A stretch of 64,000 nucleotides of DNA from Arachnopeziza araneosa (GCA_003988855.1 QYAI01000001.1:1-64000); one strand, 5' to 3'; shown: positions 46,301 to 59,200, counted from the stretch's first letter. Notes: a model not told the origin generated them from the letters alone. Translations and numbers: made by a program.

Positions 46301-48727
46301 TCAACTACATCAGTGTCGTCAAGATCTTCGGGTATATGCCCTTCTGGTGAGTCGTCGCACAGAATAGATCGAACAACGTTCCATGCGTGGGAGCACAGAT
46401 TGATGATGCGTTCTTGTTGACTGTTTAAAATTTCAAGCGATATTTCGCCAGGCTGTGAAGTCTTATTATTGGCGATGGAAGTCCAGATGAGACTAGTTGC
46501 GGGGGTACTGTCAGCGCTTCACATAAAAAACTACATCGGTAGATGGCAGAGACTTACTTCAAAGCCGCTAGGTTTCCATGAATGGGTGCGTCTTCCACAG
46601 CCTGGGCTAAGTCCTGCTCTGCAACAGCTATCTTTCTCTGCAGACTATCAACTAACCGAGTGATTAAACCGAGTTTCGCATCAACGGAAGATTGAAGGTT
46701 GTAAAGAAGGGCATATGAATGTGCTACTCCATCAGCATAGTCTGCACGGCCAGAACGATTCGAAACGTCTTCAGCCTCCCGAATAAAGCTAGTCAACAAA
46801 CAAAGTGGCACATCAAAATGATTCTCATCAAGCTTGGATACGGGGATGACACTGGATTTCCTCACATCAACGTCTTGGTTTGGTTTAGACAAGGTCTCGA
46901 GCTTGATAGTAGATATACCAGAAGTCTCGGAGGCAGCCAGGTTTCCAAAGTGCCGCGGCGATGCAAGCTTGAGAATATTGGCAGCACTGCTCCTCACATC
47001 CTCAAAGGGGTCCACAAGAAGTTCCATGAGTAAGAAAATTGCTTCTGGGGAGAAGAAGTCAATTTTGTATAGCCAGACCGTCTCATTGACTGGACGGATA
47101 ACATTCGGCATATCTGGTTCTCGCTCAAGAATTCCTGAACCTAATAGAGTATCAATTGCCTTCAAAGTGCTGATATGGCGCTGGTATGAAGCAGTAGGGG
47201 TCAACTCCGCCAAAAGGAATGAGAAATACCATTCTATAAATGATTTATGTTGTTGGAGCAGATCTTGAGTAGTATTGAGAAGAGATCGCAGGACTTTCTC
47301 CTGTTCAGGGTACTCTTTACTCTTTTCCAACCGAAAATCTAGATTCTCAATTTCTCGAGTAAGGAATACGGTCGAACCTCTTAGTCTGCCTATCATATAC
47401 CTTGAAGTGCTCAAGACTTCGTTTCGAATCTTCGCATCAGTTTCTGAATGCAGGATATACAAGTTTGACTTGACTACATCAAGTGCAATCGAGGTAAACG
47501 GATGGATTGGAGAGGCGGATGATACGAGAACAGAAAATGCGAGAGACCGGACTGTGTCATTCGAATGACAGAGGAGGTTTTCAAAAACAGTTTCCTGTAG
47601 AACAATTGTCTTAACTCCCCTTTTGGAGACTTTGTGGAGGGGAACGGGACCTAGCAATGTCATTAGCGTGAATCTTTATACCGAATAATCAAGCGATTAC
47701 ATGTTCCCTCGATCAGCCCTGCCTTTTTTCCCACTTCAAAAGCCGAGAGTTTTAGTAAGGTTTGTGCTTCTAAGTCTTGATTTTGGAGATCTGGATTGAG
47801 TGTTTGCTTGTTAAGGCCTTCCAAGAAGATGAGAGCAGCCGGCCTGTCCAACTTGAAAAGAGTCGGAAACAAGTGGTTCTTCACATTCTCAAGAATTGAA
47901 GAATTTCCAGCAAGAGCAAGTCTGATCCAACGTTGCCATGATACACTGTGAGAAGTTTGGCTATTCGGTGTCTCGCCAGATTCTCGTTTGAGCTCCAGGA
48001 ATAAGGTTACTAAGAATTTCCCTGCCGCCGGAGAAATGTCTGGGAAAATCAGCCAGTCGAAGATTTGCGATACGAGTGGGTCCCATGGAGATTCTAAGTC
48101 ATTGGAGCCAGAATTGATAGGTTTTTTTTTCTGGGATAAATTTTGATGCGCTTCTAATAAGCCCAGTGGACAGATGGTACCTTTGCCTACCAAATATTCT
48201 AGACATTTGAAGGCGGGTTTTACCAATGGATGAGAAGCTTGGTGGTCTATTATAGAAAGTGTTTTTTCCATTATCGCTTGTTTTATCATCAGAGCTGTGT
48301 TTTCCTCAGGGTTCCGAGCAACAAGAAAAGAAATCAGCTCCAACACTTGCCGCATTGAACGATTCTGATTCTTCTCACTCCACTCGATGTAGAAATTGAA
48401 TAGATCAAGGCAGGTACTTTTCGAGAACGTAGTCTCAATTATTGGCATAGATTTCGATTTTCTGCATTGCTCAATAAAGAAGCAGAGCTTGCGGCATGCG
48501 TTTCCTGAGACATGACGAGGCTGTGCTGCTTTATCTAGAAACTCGGCGAGCTGCTCTTGAGCAAACCTGTGAGATGTTTAGCACAATAGTTTTCCATGGT
48601 CAGCAAATTAGCTTCACCTTGCTTGCAACCCAGCTGGTTTGCTTTCAAGCCATCCCAGCAGAAGTCCGTCATCTGACGGAGCTCGTGCGCTCTGCTGGAA
48701 CCCATCTCCATCTTCTTCAACGCCCAT
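43321..48727 (-). CDS. TRM732: Trm732/THADA-like HEAT-repeat protein (DUF2428)
   Basis: Nine exons (48727-48618, 48566-47701, 47650-46558, 46492-46253, 46208-45968, 45920-45619, 45568-45072, 45019-44250, 44205-43321) keep phase throughout and give about 1667 residues, the usual size. The N-terminal part holds LDKAAQPRHVSGNACRKLCFF and HEAT-like helices. The DUF2428 block is near residues 690-870 (HAWNVVRSILCDDSPEGH, DTKDVLSYSFRAVHESS, FEQLSTLRHRGAFSTV, QVSTTRRSAGIPVLI). The C-terminus keeps NRSWSIRDQAAQTLA and the final HEAT helices. In yeast Trm732 binds Trm7 for 2'-O-methylation of residue 32 in the tRNA anticodon loop. Cytoplasmic. The gene diverges from TIM23 over 288 bp. No gap or missing block is seen. 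Confidence 0.9.
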
Positions 48728-49015
48728 TGCAAGAGAGATAGCAGCCAAACAGTCTCAGTTTCAACACAAAATATGACTTTTTGCAGACCATGACAATTAT
48801 CTATTCTTGTTCCACAGACAAAACCTTTCAATTTGGAAATGTTGCCAAGCGATCACGTGCCTATCTTGATCAGCTCCGATGTCCGACGCTAAAAAATATA
48901 ATGGATTTTGTTCTGCATCCCCTTTCAGACAGCACCTGGGATCAAGTCACCTCAAACTGTTGCGTCAAATTCTGTGAAGCCTGCCCCGTTCTTCTATTGC
49001 CGATTCTTCTTTACG
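48728..49015. promoter_or_regulatory. Compact bidirectional promoter of TRM732 and TIM23
   Basis: Only 288 bp separate the two start codons. It contains GATCACGTGCC near 48852, a palindromic CACGTG. TATA-like sequence is not obvious. Sharing of control elements is inference. Confidence 0.5.
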
Positions 49016-49735
49016 ATGTCTATCTGGGATAAGTTTACAGGACGTAAGTCATCAACTTCGAGTACCACGTCGAGCGCATCCCCAACAAACACACCTCCCG
49101 ATTCCTTCCAATCCACTCCTTTCGATCCGCAAGAAGCTCAGGATGTTTCTTCATTTCTCACTGGACCTTCGTTTTCCGACCCTTCACAGCTTCATCCTCT
49201 GGCGGGTCTCAATCAACAGACTTTAGATTACTTATCACTTGAGGACTCTGCCTTGTCTGATCTTCCTGGGTCGCAGTCAGCGCTACCATCGAGAGGATGG
49301 TCGGATGATTTGTGTTATGGGACTGGCGTAACATATTTGACTGCGCTGACTCTTGGTGGAGCGTGGGGCCTACAGGAAGGATTAAGGAGGTCTAATGGAC
49401 AACCACCGAAGCTACGGCTGAACTCGGTGCTAAATGCTGTGACAAGAAGAGGCCCCTTCTTGGGCAATTCAGCAGGTGTGATTGCGATGGTCTACAACGG
49501 ATTCAACTCATTTATTGGTCATATCCGAGGAAAACACGATTCAGCAAACAGTGTTGCTGCGGGTGCATTAAGTGGGATGATCTTCAAGAGTACCAGAGGC
49601 ATTAGGCCTATGATGATCTCGGGGGGGATCGTAGCTTCTGTCGCAGGTGCCTGGGCTGTAAGTTCTTGTTTCTTGCAGGTGTTCGAGAATGAGCTGACGT
49701 TTACTTCAGGTCACCAGAAAGGCTCTTTTTTAGAC
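49016..49735 (+). CDS. TIM23: Mitochondrial inner-membrane import subunit Tim23
   Basis: Two exons (49016-49657 and 49712-49735) give 221 residues, the usual length. The N-terminal ~100 residues are polar and face the intermembrane space. The membrane part follows with GTGVTYLTALTLGGAWGLQEG, LNAVTRRGPFLGNSAGVIAMVYNGF, then the conserved SVAAGALSGMIFKSTRGIRP and GGIVASVAGAWAV, four helices rich in GxxxG. The second exon encodes just seven residues. Tim23 forms the core of the presequence translocase. The ATG at 49016 matches the MSIWDKF start of fungal Tim23; the upstream open frame is leader. Confidence 0.93.
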
Positions 49736-50447
49736 CACCACGACAATTCTCAGTATCCTCTTCCTTAACCTGTGCTCCTTCGACCTTTACCATATCAGAC
49801 TATCGTATAGCTGCCCTTGGTATCAGTTCATGAGCGTCTTCTTCATGTACTAGCAATAGGGCTTTGTTAGAGTATTACAGATTCATAATGGGCGCGGGAT
49901 GCATTAGCGATGGATGAACTCTCCTCTGGCTGGGGCATTGTATTGTACATATTAGACGGATCCACAAAAGAGGTGTATGAATGGAACCGCAGGCGTTCAT
50001 AGTTATAAGGAATATAGCAATTTAAGAAAGGCCCTCAGTTTCGAGCGCGCAGTCGTGATTCTGTTGAAGCAAGAAATGGACGGGAGAACCTCGGAAGAGA
50101 AACAAATTGGTTGTCATGTGATTCTTGAATAGTCTCTCGATGAACATGGGTTTTGAAATTTTGCTGTTACATTTGGCTGCTTTATCTATAACAGAAAATA
50201 CCGATATTACCTAACAGTAATTTGGGTCAGCGTTTGCTTCCCTGCGGTCTCGCAAGATTGTCCAATTTTTCCGTCGGCAGCGACACTTGAACAAGTCTCT
50301 TGCTCAGCCAAAATCAACATTAAACTTTATTTTTGGTCCAGGCAAGGTAGGTAGTTTCGACTGGAAAAGCGATTTATCAACCTTACCAATCAAAATCCTA
50401 GGCTTCTGGACACTCTACTTCTGGTTTATCCCTCAACTCGCGAGACC
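49736..50447. other. Intergenic spacer
   Basis: No gene is recognised. Holds the TIM23 3' end and the promoter of the next gene. Confidence 0.4.
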
Positions 50448-51846
50448 ATGGCAGAAGACAATAGCGCGTCGGAAAGCAACACCATGTCCGAAGGAAACAG
50501 CATCTCAGATGACACGATAATATCAGAGAACCACATGATGTCAGAGGGCAACAACATATCACAGGTCAGCATTATGCCAGAGAGCAGTTCCATCTTAGAA
50601 AACAACCCCATGTCAAAAGACAACATTGTATCAGAAGTAGAAGCCTTATTCGGTGAGGTCAAAAATCAGCTGGTGGACTGTATGGTTCGAAGGTGGGCTT
50701 CGGAGACCATGTACACTACTTTAACAATCGAAAACCTGGAAACTTCCTCGGAGTTTAATACGACATGCCTGGGTGATGAACATGGCTGCGACTTGTTCTT
50801 TTCTGGATCCGATCTCGACGTATTAGTTGACGATAGAGCTGGCGAAAGAGCAAGTGATCTCGCACTAGTCACAGATTGTTTGATGAAGATGCGAGATCCA
50901 GCTGTAAGCAGAGGCGTTACAATACTTTTGGATGAAGATTTAGCTTGGGTTGGATTGAATCAATTCAGGGGGCCCAATTATTCAACGAATCAGAAAGTAA
51001 TATTATGTGCTATCAGTACACGTTAAATTTAGCTAACTGTATCAGGCTCTCGCGCTTGCCCGCCACCGTATTAAAGATCATCTGAAGACGTCACCAAGAA
51101 CTGACGATTCAGAGTTCTTGGTCAATCTCCATGTACTTATTGATGGCCACGGCGGAAACTACCGGGTCAAGGATTTATATTTTGGCTACACCACAAGCTG
51201 GCCATTGTTCTTGGAGACTTTACAAAGAGCAACCGAGCACAGCAGGATCCCACCGGTTGACCTCCTTACACGACACTATTGGCCGGAGATTCAAACAGTT
51301 TCAGCTACTCGAGATACCCTATCCTCAAGTTCTAGTACGAGAACTGACACCGCTATCCAAGAAAATGTTGATATGAGCAATGATGTCAATCCAGGTACTG
51401 AATTCAGCCAAAATCCGTTTGCCAAACTTGGATACACCCTCGAACATGGGCCATGGCTCTATCAACTTTTCAAAGCAGGGAAAGGAAGTATGAAACTGGA
51501 AAAAGTAGAAGGAAGGAAAACACTCATCGACGCCATAGAGTTCGAAGCTATGAAGGCTGATCTGAGCGAAGGATCCAAGAAGGAACCCAAGGAGCACCGC
51601 CAGGTTCTCATAGTCCATGTAAGCTATTTTAAAATTATTCTAGTTTCTGTACTAATTAGCCAGAAATTGGACAGAGATGCCCAAGACCAATGGAAAGATA
51701 TCCGAGACATGGAAGACTGTGCAGAAGCATCTTTCCGTGATGAATGCAGGGAAGCAGGGATGGATGAGGAAGATATTGGAATTCCCTTCGGTCGATATCT
51801 GGAAGAACAGTATCCAATGCTTCAGAAAGGGCTATCCCAAGTCTGA
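50448..51846 (+). CDS. Unrecognised protein with N-terminal hexapeptide repeat
   Basis: Three exons (50448-50996, 51046-51618, 51664-51846) in phase give 434 residues. Residues 8-66 are a repeat of six residues (see 50469-50645). After this comes a globular part with FFSGSDLDVLVDDRAG, FLVNLHVLIDGHGGNYRVKDLYFGY, and LLTRHYWPEIQTV. Then follow a polar linker, GYTLEHGPWLYQLFKAGKGSMKLEKVEGR and an acidic, helical C-terminus (DCAEASFRDECREAGMDEEDIG). I recognise no domain and see no signal peptide or transmembrane helix. Likely a lineage-specific cytosolic or nuclear protein. The splice sites are good consensus and the coding signal is clear. Confidence 0.65.
50469..50645 (+). repeat. 18-bp coding repeat, about ten units
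   Basis: Nine full 18-bp units and a partial tenth encode variants of S-E-x-N-x-[IM] (for example SEGNSI, SENHMM, SEGNNI, SKDNIV). The period is exactly six codons, with no frame slip. Confidence 0.85.
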
Positions 51847-52738
51847 TTACTTCAGGATGGACTTCGGATTTGGAGACTGAAGAGCCTATATGGTGGTTTC
51901 ATTCTATTTTCTTAGCACCTTTTGCTGAGATTCTCTAAATCTTCCGCCCTTCTTTTTCCTTGTATTGTTGAATCCTGACACGCCTAGATTATTGTGAAAA
52001 GAACAGTTAAGAAGATACTTTGTATCTACTTGAAAAATATGCCACCCTCCCTAATTCTCTAAGCTTACTAGACAAATTTGTTTGCTCTGCATTCGATCTG
52101 GAAACATCTGAGAGCACGAGGTCCTTTGATAAGAGATATTAAGGACAGTGTTATCTGTGGTTGAAGTCGATGGCTCTCAAACACCAGTTACTCGAGCATT
52201 TCAACACAATTCCTCACACCGCCTCACATTGGGCAGTGACGAACGTTATGAGGCGGCCGAAGAAACTCCGGAGCCTTTATGGCAGCTTCAAAAAGGATAC
52301 CAAAGCTTTCATTCTCGCTTTAATCATCTCAATAACCGTCTTCGTTTTCTTGCGATTCAAGAGTGGTCGCATTTAACATGTGTCTACCAATCATTTTCGA
52401 AAAGAAGAAGGACGACGGAGTCTTGGTGTACGAACCCAATGCTAGAACGGTGGTGAAACTTACGGGAGTCAGAATGCAGAATCTGCCTACCATTGGAATA
52501 GTAAGTTTAACTTTCCTTTGTGCACCATCATTCTTGCTTGCCAGCCATGTTCTCCTGTTTTTGCTTTCCTGATCTGGCAACTACCTTGCACATTCACTTT
52601 CAGTCGCTTGATTGGTCTAGCCTCGTCGAGTCAAGATCAAAATAAGACACTCCAACATCAGACAATAGCGCTTATCTTGGACAATCGCCGTCTCAAAAAC
52701 AAAACCCTTGACAAGTATTTGTGCCTGGAAGACTCGCG
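51847..52738. other. Spacer with possible small exons
   Basis: Apart from the small frame at 52170, a short stretch at 52378-52500 (MCLPIIFEKKKDDG...NLPTIGI) looks coding and ends at a good GTAAGT donor, but I found no partner exon with confidence. Confidence 0.35.
52170..52376 (+). CDS. Possible small tail-anchored membrane protein
   Basis: A 68-codon frame from ATG at 52170 ends in a hydrophobic helix (AFILALIISITVFVFLRF) followed by a basic end, the layout of a tail-anchored protein. It overlaps other open frames and has no known family, so it may be a chance frame or an exon of a larger gene. Confidence 0.3.
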   Translation: MALKHQLLEHFNTIPHTASHWAVTNVMRRPKKLRSLYGSFKKDTKAFILALIISITVFVFLRFKSGRI

Positions 52739-53506
52739 ATGGCTCCAAGTGCCCAAGCTCCTGATGCTACCACTGGTGCTATCAAGCATACATACATACC
52801 GCGATCAGATGGTGCCTACGTTATCGGCGGTGTTCCATATTACCTCCAAGCTGGTGGCGCACTTGGTACAACTCCAATCACCGTGGCTAATCCGGTCATA
52901 GTTACAGCGCCAGCCCCGGTTGCTGTAACGGCTGCTCCTGTTGTTGTTTCGACTCCTCCTGTTGTTATCCCAACAGCATTTGCTCCTCCTGTACAACCTC
53001 CTCAATACTACGCCCCTTTTTCTTACTACAAAAATCCGCTTGCAAGTGCTTCTATCCATACTATGTTTTTCATAAGCAGTTTGGCCTTGTTGAACAATGT
53101 TAACCTCTCAATTTTTTAGCAACAACCGATGGTCTATCAACAGCCGCAACCTGCTTACTACGCTCCATCTCAACAGCCCATCGTCGTCCAACCGTACGGA
53201 ATTACTCCTCAACCCATGGTCAATGGTATCCCATCTTTCAATGTCACTCAGCCAACATTCGGCACAGTTGGTTACACTGGTTATGAAACGCTCACCAATC
53301 AGATGGCCTTCGCTCAGGCTTCAAACGTCAATGAGAAACAGGAGATGAAGCCCGCTGATGATGACCCGTTCCGCATGTATTGGGTTCGGGAGGAGGATGG
53401 CTCTTGGACCCAGAGGAATCGACTGACCATTGACAGTGGGGATATTGGTGGCTGCAGATGGTATGCTATGGACGGAAAGTTCTATGCTGTTCGGTTACCG
53501 CAATAG
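52739..53506 (+). CDS. Pro/Gln-rich protein of unknown function
   Basis: Two exons (52739-53041 and 53120-53506) join in phase to 229 residues. The N-terminal half is Ala/Val/Pro-rich with repeated APxPVxVTAAPVVV-like strings. Then comes a Gln/Pro/Tyr-rich stretch (QQPMVYQQPQPAYYAPSQQP). The C-terminal ~50 residues look folded: DDPFRMYWVREEDGSWTQR, then GGCRWYAMDGKFYAVRLPQ. The intron seems to use a GC donor (GCAAGT at 53042), since no GT site restores phase as well. I recall similar C-terminal ends in other filamentous fungi but no function. Confidence 0.6.
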
Positions 53507-55150
53507 GTATGTTCATCCAGTTTTTGAGATGGAAAGTGCTAATTGAAGTGCCACAGATTCTCTCCGAACATGCAAAGGTCCTTGGAGCTTTGGACATAAG
53601 TTGTTATTCAATTTACGGCACCATACAGAACGCGAAGTTGAGTGCATTCGCTGGGCTATCACTTCAAAGTCAAGGTTTCTGTTGACTCCAATATTCACAA
53701 TGCAGCACTGTTCTCGGCCTTGGTGAAGGCCTTGGCTCATGGCTTCCGCATAGGAACTGGTGCTTGCATAAGATCCTTTTTGCTAGATAGGTAACTTTTT
53801 AAAGTATGATCAAGCAATCAGTCCAAACTTCGTGAGCAACACATTTCAGTGACTCTCCTTTTACCTATTCTCGTTCAATATTACCACAGATTCGGTCCGT
53901 TTTAGGCTGAATTTTCATGGAGAATTCGTAATCTCGTTATTGCGTGCGCCTTTCATGATGCATCTGCCAAAATTACACTAGCATTCAGCCGATCGCTGAT
54001 AGGAACGGTTCTTGGATCGATCGCGGATCAACAGTATCAGTCTCACATGCGAGGTTTCCTCCACGGGATAAACCCATATGCATTTCTGCATGAATCATTG
54101 CTCTCTGATTTTGCAATCTTTTTTACAGTACATACGACCAACAGGCAGTATTATTAATAATAATGTCTCCTGGTACTCGTGCGCGTTTTCCACATTTCTT
54201 CGCAGTCATTCAACTCATTCTCGGACTTGGACTTCCTTCGAGATTTTAAATTGAACCCAGTCATTTGAATCTCGACGAGCGCTGCAAGGTTAAATGCTTC
54301 CCAGACCAGTTGACAGCTGAAGCACTTATGTTAATACTTGTTATCGCGTTGCTAGCATCTATTTGGGGAGCTAAAATCAAATTTATCAACGAAGATTCTA
54401 GTTTTGAAGCTGCTGTTTCTTGGTTGTTGAAGTGTGTTAAGACACCATGCTTACGAAAATAGACAGCATGCAGCAGAGTCCCATTATCACATGATCCTTC
54501 GGAGCAAGTGTCTCCCTTAATCCAAAATCTTACCAAGCCCTGAAGCAGCTCACTCATAAATCTCAGGCTCTGCAACACCTTTTACTTGGCAGCTTTTCAT
54601 CTCCTCTACGAGGTCCAGGCTACAGTTCGGCAGCTGATCGCATACCGCGTAAGCAACAGTGACCGAGCCACCATAGCCACAATATCAATCTCAAGCCAGC
54701 ACAGCGAACCCGTATTCAATCTAGACGCCTACGAGGCCAGCAATCGGCATTTACAACTCACAGAGGGTTCTTGAGCAGAGCCTTGAGCTGATTGCACAAT
54801 GGTGTAGTGCGCTTCAGAGTTATTCCTATGCCGAGGATGACACTTTCTCCCGACAAACCTTCTTTCATGCTGTGTTTATGAAACGTACCATACATTTCCT
54901 TGTCTTTTATCACTCAATCATTCCTATGAGGTGATGGTAGTTCTGACTCGCATGTTTGACTTTGCGGAAACTCGTTACATTGTTCCTGCATTTTTTGGCT
55001 CTCGATTGTTGTTGATTCACAACTTCCGAACAGGTCTTTCACCTTTATACATCTGCGTTTCAAAATTATCACTCTCCAAGCTAGATGTGTGCTCCATTGT
55101 TATTTGTCATTCCTAGATAAACCTTAAGTATCAACTTTGCTTTACCCGTC
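53507..55150. other. Gene-poor spacer
   Basis: No gene is supported. Short frames at 54265-54774 lack domains and splice partners. Confidence 0.4.
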
Positions 55151-56206
55151 ATGCGACTTGCAACGCGCCGCATTGCTCTCCACTTCCTCATCTTCCTCGT
55201 CATCATCCTGTCTACTCTCCTCTATCGATCACGCTACCTTGTATCTCTCCTTTTCGAAACCGGCTCCCGAGATCGCATCTACCCATCTACCCTCCTCTCG
55301 CTCTCCTCCGACTTCCCCCAAGACGAAAACCAGAGTCAGAACGCCACCCAGCTAATCCCCAAGATTATCCATCAGACGTACAAAACAGAAGATGTTCCAA
55401 ACCACTGGCTTGCTGGCCAACAAGTTGTTAAAGCCTTCCACCCGGAATGGGAATATATGGTATTTCCATCTCTGCAAACTTGACCCACTTTACTAAATAT
55501 GACCCATTAGTTCTGGACTGACGCTTCCGCGCTCACCTTTATACAAGCCCACTATCCTACCTACTTATACCTTTACAACTCTTATTCTCATCCAATCCAA
55601 CGCTCTGACGCCCTACGCTACTTCCTCCTTCACCACTACGGTGGCATCTATCTCGACCTTGACCTAATACCATACCGACCACTCACTCCCCTCCTCTTCC
55701 TTTCTGCTTTCGCCTGCCTCACTTCTCCAACCGGTATCTCAAACGACGCCTTGGGTTCTGCGCCGGGCCATCCCTTCTTCGCTCTTGCGATTGAGAACCT
55801 CGAGGAGTACAGCGCGAGATGGTGGATCGGGCCGTGGTTTGGGGGCAAGGGTGGTTATCTGGGTGTCATGTATTCGACAGGCCCGTTGTTCCTGAGCGTC
55901 GTCTGGGTCAGGTTTCTGAGGATGCTGGGAGGGACCGAGGAGGATAGGTTGCGGGTCCTGGTGCAGGAGGAAGGCGTTGCGGGGTACGGCTTCTTCAAGA
56001 ATGTGCAAGGAGGGAGCTGGCACCGGAAAGACGCGGACACGATCTTCTGGATGGGAAGGCACTGGGTCCTCGTTGCAGCCATGGGCGTCATGGGTGGTAC
56101 GGCCTTGGTGGTGACTGTCTGGTGCTGCTGTAGGTCTCTCATCCGATGCTGGAAACTGCGAGAGAGGAGGAGGTGTTACAAATATAAAGAGCTCGTAGAA
56201 GTATAG
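55151..56206 (+). CDS. SUR1: Inositol phosphorylceramide mannosyltransferase-like (SUR1/CSH1)
   Basis: Two exons (55151-55459, 55511-56206) give 334 residues. An N-terminal membrane anchor (LHFLIFLVIILSTLLY) is followed by IPKIIHQTYKTEDVPNHW and FWTDASA. The glycosyltransferase core SDALRYFLLHHYGGIYLDLDL holds the DXD sugar-nucleotide/metal motif. TSPTGISNDALGSAPGHPFF, YSTGPLFLSVVW and ADTIFWMGRHWV follow in the order of GT32 family mannosyltransferases. A second helix lies near the C-terminus (VLVAAMGVMGGTALVVTVW). The enzyme transfers mannose from GDP-mannose to inositol phosphorylceramide in the Golgi. A regulatory partner (Csg2) is not in the window. Choice of GDP-mannose is from the family. 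Confidence 0.88.
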
Positions 56207-59200
56207 TACATCTGTTTAAAACTCCACCTTATAATCCACTCACGAGCGTAAACTGCAATCAAACAAACAAACGAGACGCTTGAGTCGCTGAAATAGCATG
56301 ATACTGAATGCCCTGGCGCGCCGCTGGGTATCCTACCGAGGTCGTCGAGTACTCGATGCTGGCTTGGAACTGCCCATCGAGGACAGCTCATCCTCGAATA
56401 TCTGTGCTGCTCTCTCGGAACAGAGATGAAGACTCCTTATGTCAAAGATCTTGTAGAGGAGGAAAGGAAAGGGCGGGGAATCGTCTCAGGGCTTGACGAT
56501 GAGGGGGAGATAAAGAATCCAAACACGGTCTATTCTTTTTTTGGTAGTGTTAAGATGATGAGAGGATATTCCAAGATTGAGAATGGCGGGGGAACGTAAA
56601 AAGCTAAATTTACGAAATGATTTACTGCTACGTTCTACGGAGTGGTGGTGGGAGGAGGCACACTCACTATTCAAGATCGAGGGATTTTGTCCGAAAGAAT
56701 GAAGTGAGACATTGTCTATAGCATATCTCCAGTCCGTCCTTAAATTTGGTTATGAACAGATGGACTGTTTGTTATCCTCGGATTCTTGGAGACATTGCTT
56801 GATTCACATCGGCTAAATGATCCTCAGATCTCCATCCCTCACCGACACTCCAAAGACTTCTGGGCGATCATTGTAAGACACCGTACCGAAGCCCTTGTAG
56901 TGTTTATCCCAATTGAAATAACCGAGACACTAGAAGAGGACGGGTGACAAGAGAGGCATGAGATCGCCGCAGGAATAACCTGCCGGTAGTTGAGAGCGAT
57001 CCGTGTTGACACGTCATTTGACTCTGAAGGTTTGCTTGTTTTCGGGATCTAAGCTGGGTTCTTCTGCGTGAGATGCACTGATTGTAGTTTGGGCAGCGCG
57101 AATCATGCGTAGATCGGCGAGTAGGGCCGATGGGTGGAGTGATGCTCTGCGTATGAGAGTCTGTAAAATGGTGATGTAAATACTCCTCTGCAGTACTCAT
57201 ATCTGCACATCTAAAGTATGAATGCATCTGCATGAAGCTACCACATTTTGAAGCTGTTGGCAGTAGTGTGCTGAGAACAAGATCTTTAGCTCGTCGACGT
57301 GGCCCATGAGACTAACTAGTCTTATAGCTTTGGAAGAACTTGGCTCCTTACTAGCTGCAGAAGACTGGTTGAAGACGAGGCTACCGGCTGTTACACTTAC
57401 CTAGTACTGACCGAAATATCTTAAACCAGTGTCACTGGTTTTTGAAAGGGTTAAAGAATTTAAACTATTGGTCAATTTTCCAAGTATGACACTTTAATCA
57501 TGAACCTCCCACTTGCATAATATACCTAGGGCTGGAAATAAAATGTGGGATCATCTTGATTGATCAACTCCCTCAATTAGCCGCCAAAGGAAACTGAAGA
57601 AGTTCAAATAAAGGTACAAGACAGCGCCTACCAATTTATGCATATCTAACAGCACTTGCCGTGATCTTTCGTATCAGCGTTTCACTACCACACTCGAAGT
57701 TAAATTGGTCTGTATCTTTGTACGCAAAGTCAGCGAGAGAAATTCGTCGGCATAATGCGAATGAACAATTTGTACTAGAAAATAGAAATAAACAAAACAT
57801 GGTGTTTCGATGAACCAAAAAAAACCGCTCGATATGATTTTCTAGAAGCTGAAGTCGATCTCCAGAAAATGATTAGGCAGGGCGGCGACAGAGCAAAGAT
57901 CCCCTGTCTGATAATGCAATGCTCGATATTGAAACCTGTTTGGGGTAGCACAAACGTGTCGGCGGAGCAGGTGTGTTTGGACGAAGAAGCAAAGCATTCC
58001 GTGTGGCTGTGGCTGTGTCTGTTTCACAGAACAATGGTGACCCTTGAGTCTTCTCAGATGACAGGACTGACGACATCATGAGAAAGAGATGATATCTGCG
58101 TGCCTGTATGATCAGCAGATCTGAGATGTAGGGCGAACTCGACTTGCACCCCTCTCCTCCCGACTGTAAGACTGCTCGTCGGCTCGTCGCATATCACACA
58201 TCCCAGAAGGTAAGGATCCGAAGCTGAATTGCAGACAGGTGTCAGGACTTGGGCAGTGTTTTCACCATTTTTGTTTGACTTGGAAGGGACAATGACTCGA
58301 GCGTGGGTAGCTGCAGAGAGGATGGGGTCCCCCGAGTCTTTGCATAGTGAGGCTGGTATCAGTCTGATGCGATGGCCGGCCACCGAGTTCGGTTTCGTGC
58401 AAGCCGGATGCTTAGAGGGACCTAGGGGCCGGGTAGCCTAATACTTGTGTTTTGTTGTGATTTGTGAGTTCTGAGGTGCGAAATAGGCAATTTTCTTCCT
58501 CCCTCGCTCAACTTGTACATCGAGCCAACCAACGTGTCCAATCGCCACTCCTTTCCTGATGACCACAGTCAAGTCGTGTCGATTGCATGGCATTGATTCA
58601 AATCAAGAGCAGCTGCCGAAACATCCACCTTGAAAACTTCTCCCGGCATCCTCGACGAGACCTTCGGTGGTGGAGACGGTCACATTGCGGAGTCCGGCAT
58701 GTGTGGAAATCATGGCGAGATGATGGGATGAGATGGGATGAGATGGGATGGGATCAGCCTGGAACCCTGTCGCAACCCGTTTCCTTGTGCCGCTGTCTGA
58801 CGACCTGGATGAAACTTGACACTTGCTTCTGCGGGTGTAGCTCGATCAGGATATTGAAGCCCAAAGCGATGGCGGATGATTGCACACCCAGTACGACTGG
58901 CAGCGACTGGCTGTTGACAGCTACCGTGCCACCAACACCATGCCTGATACCAAGTCGCCCATCCGGCCCTCAACATGATGTATCCAGCCGTAATATTCGT
59001 TTTGGTTCTTGGGATTCTGCTTCGACCCGCGTCGGGAGCTGCTGACTCGGGCGAAAGAGAGGGACATGCACCTTTCCATCTGCTAGATAGGCGATATGGC
59101 AAGATTGAGATGTCAGATTATGCCTCGATGGCCTGCTCCAACCATCACGGAATGTTACCTACCACGCAACCAATCAAGACAGACAGGCAGATGCCGTCTT

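Noticed and set aside
50426..50662. Minus-strand frame with repeated S-D-M-type residues
   Set aside because: Shadow of the 18-bp hexapeptide repeat on the plus strand.
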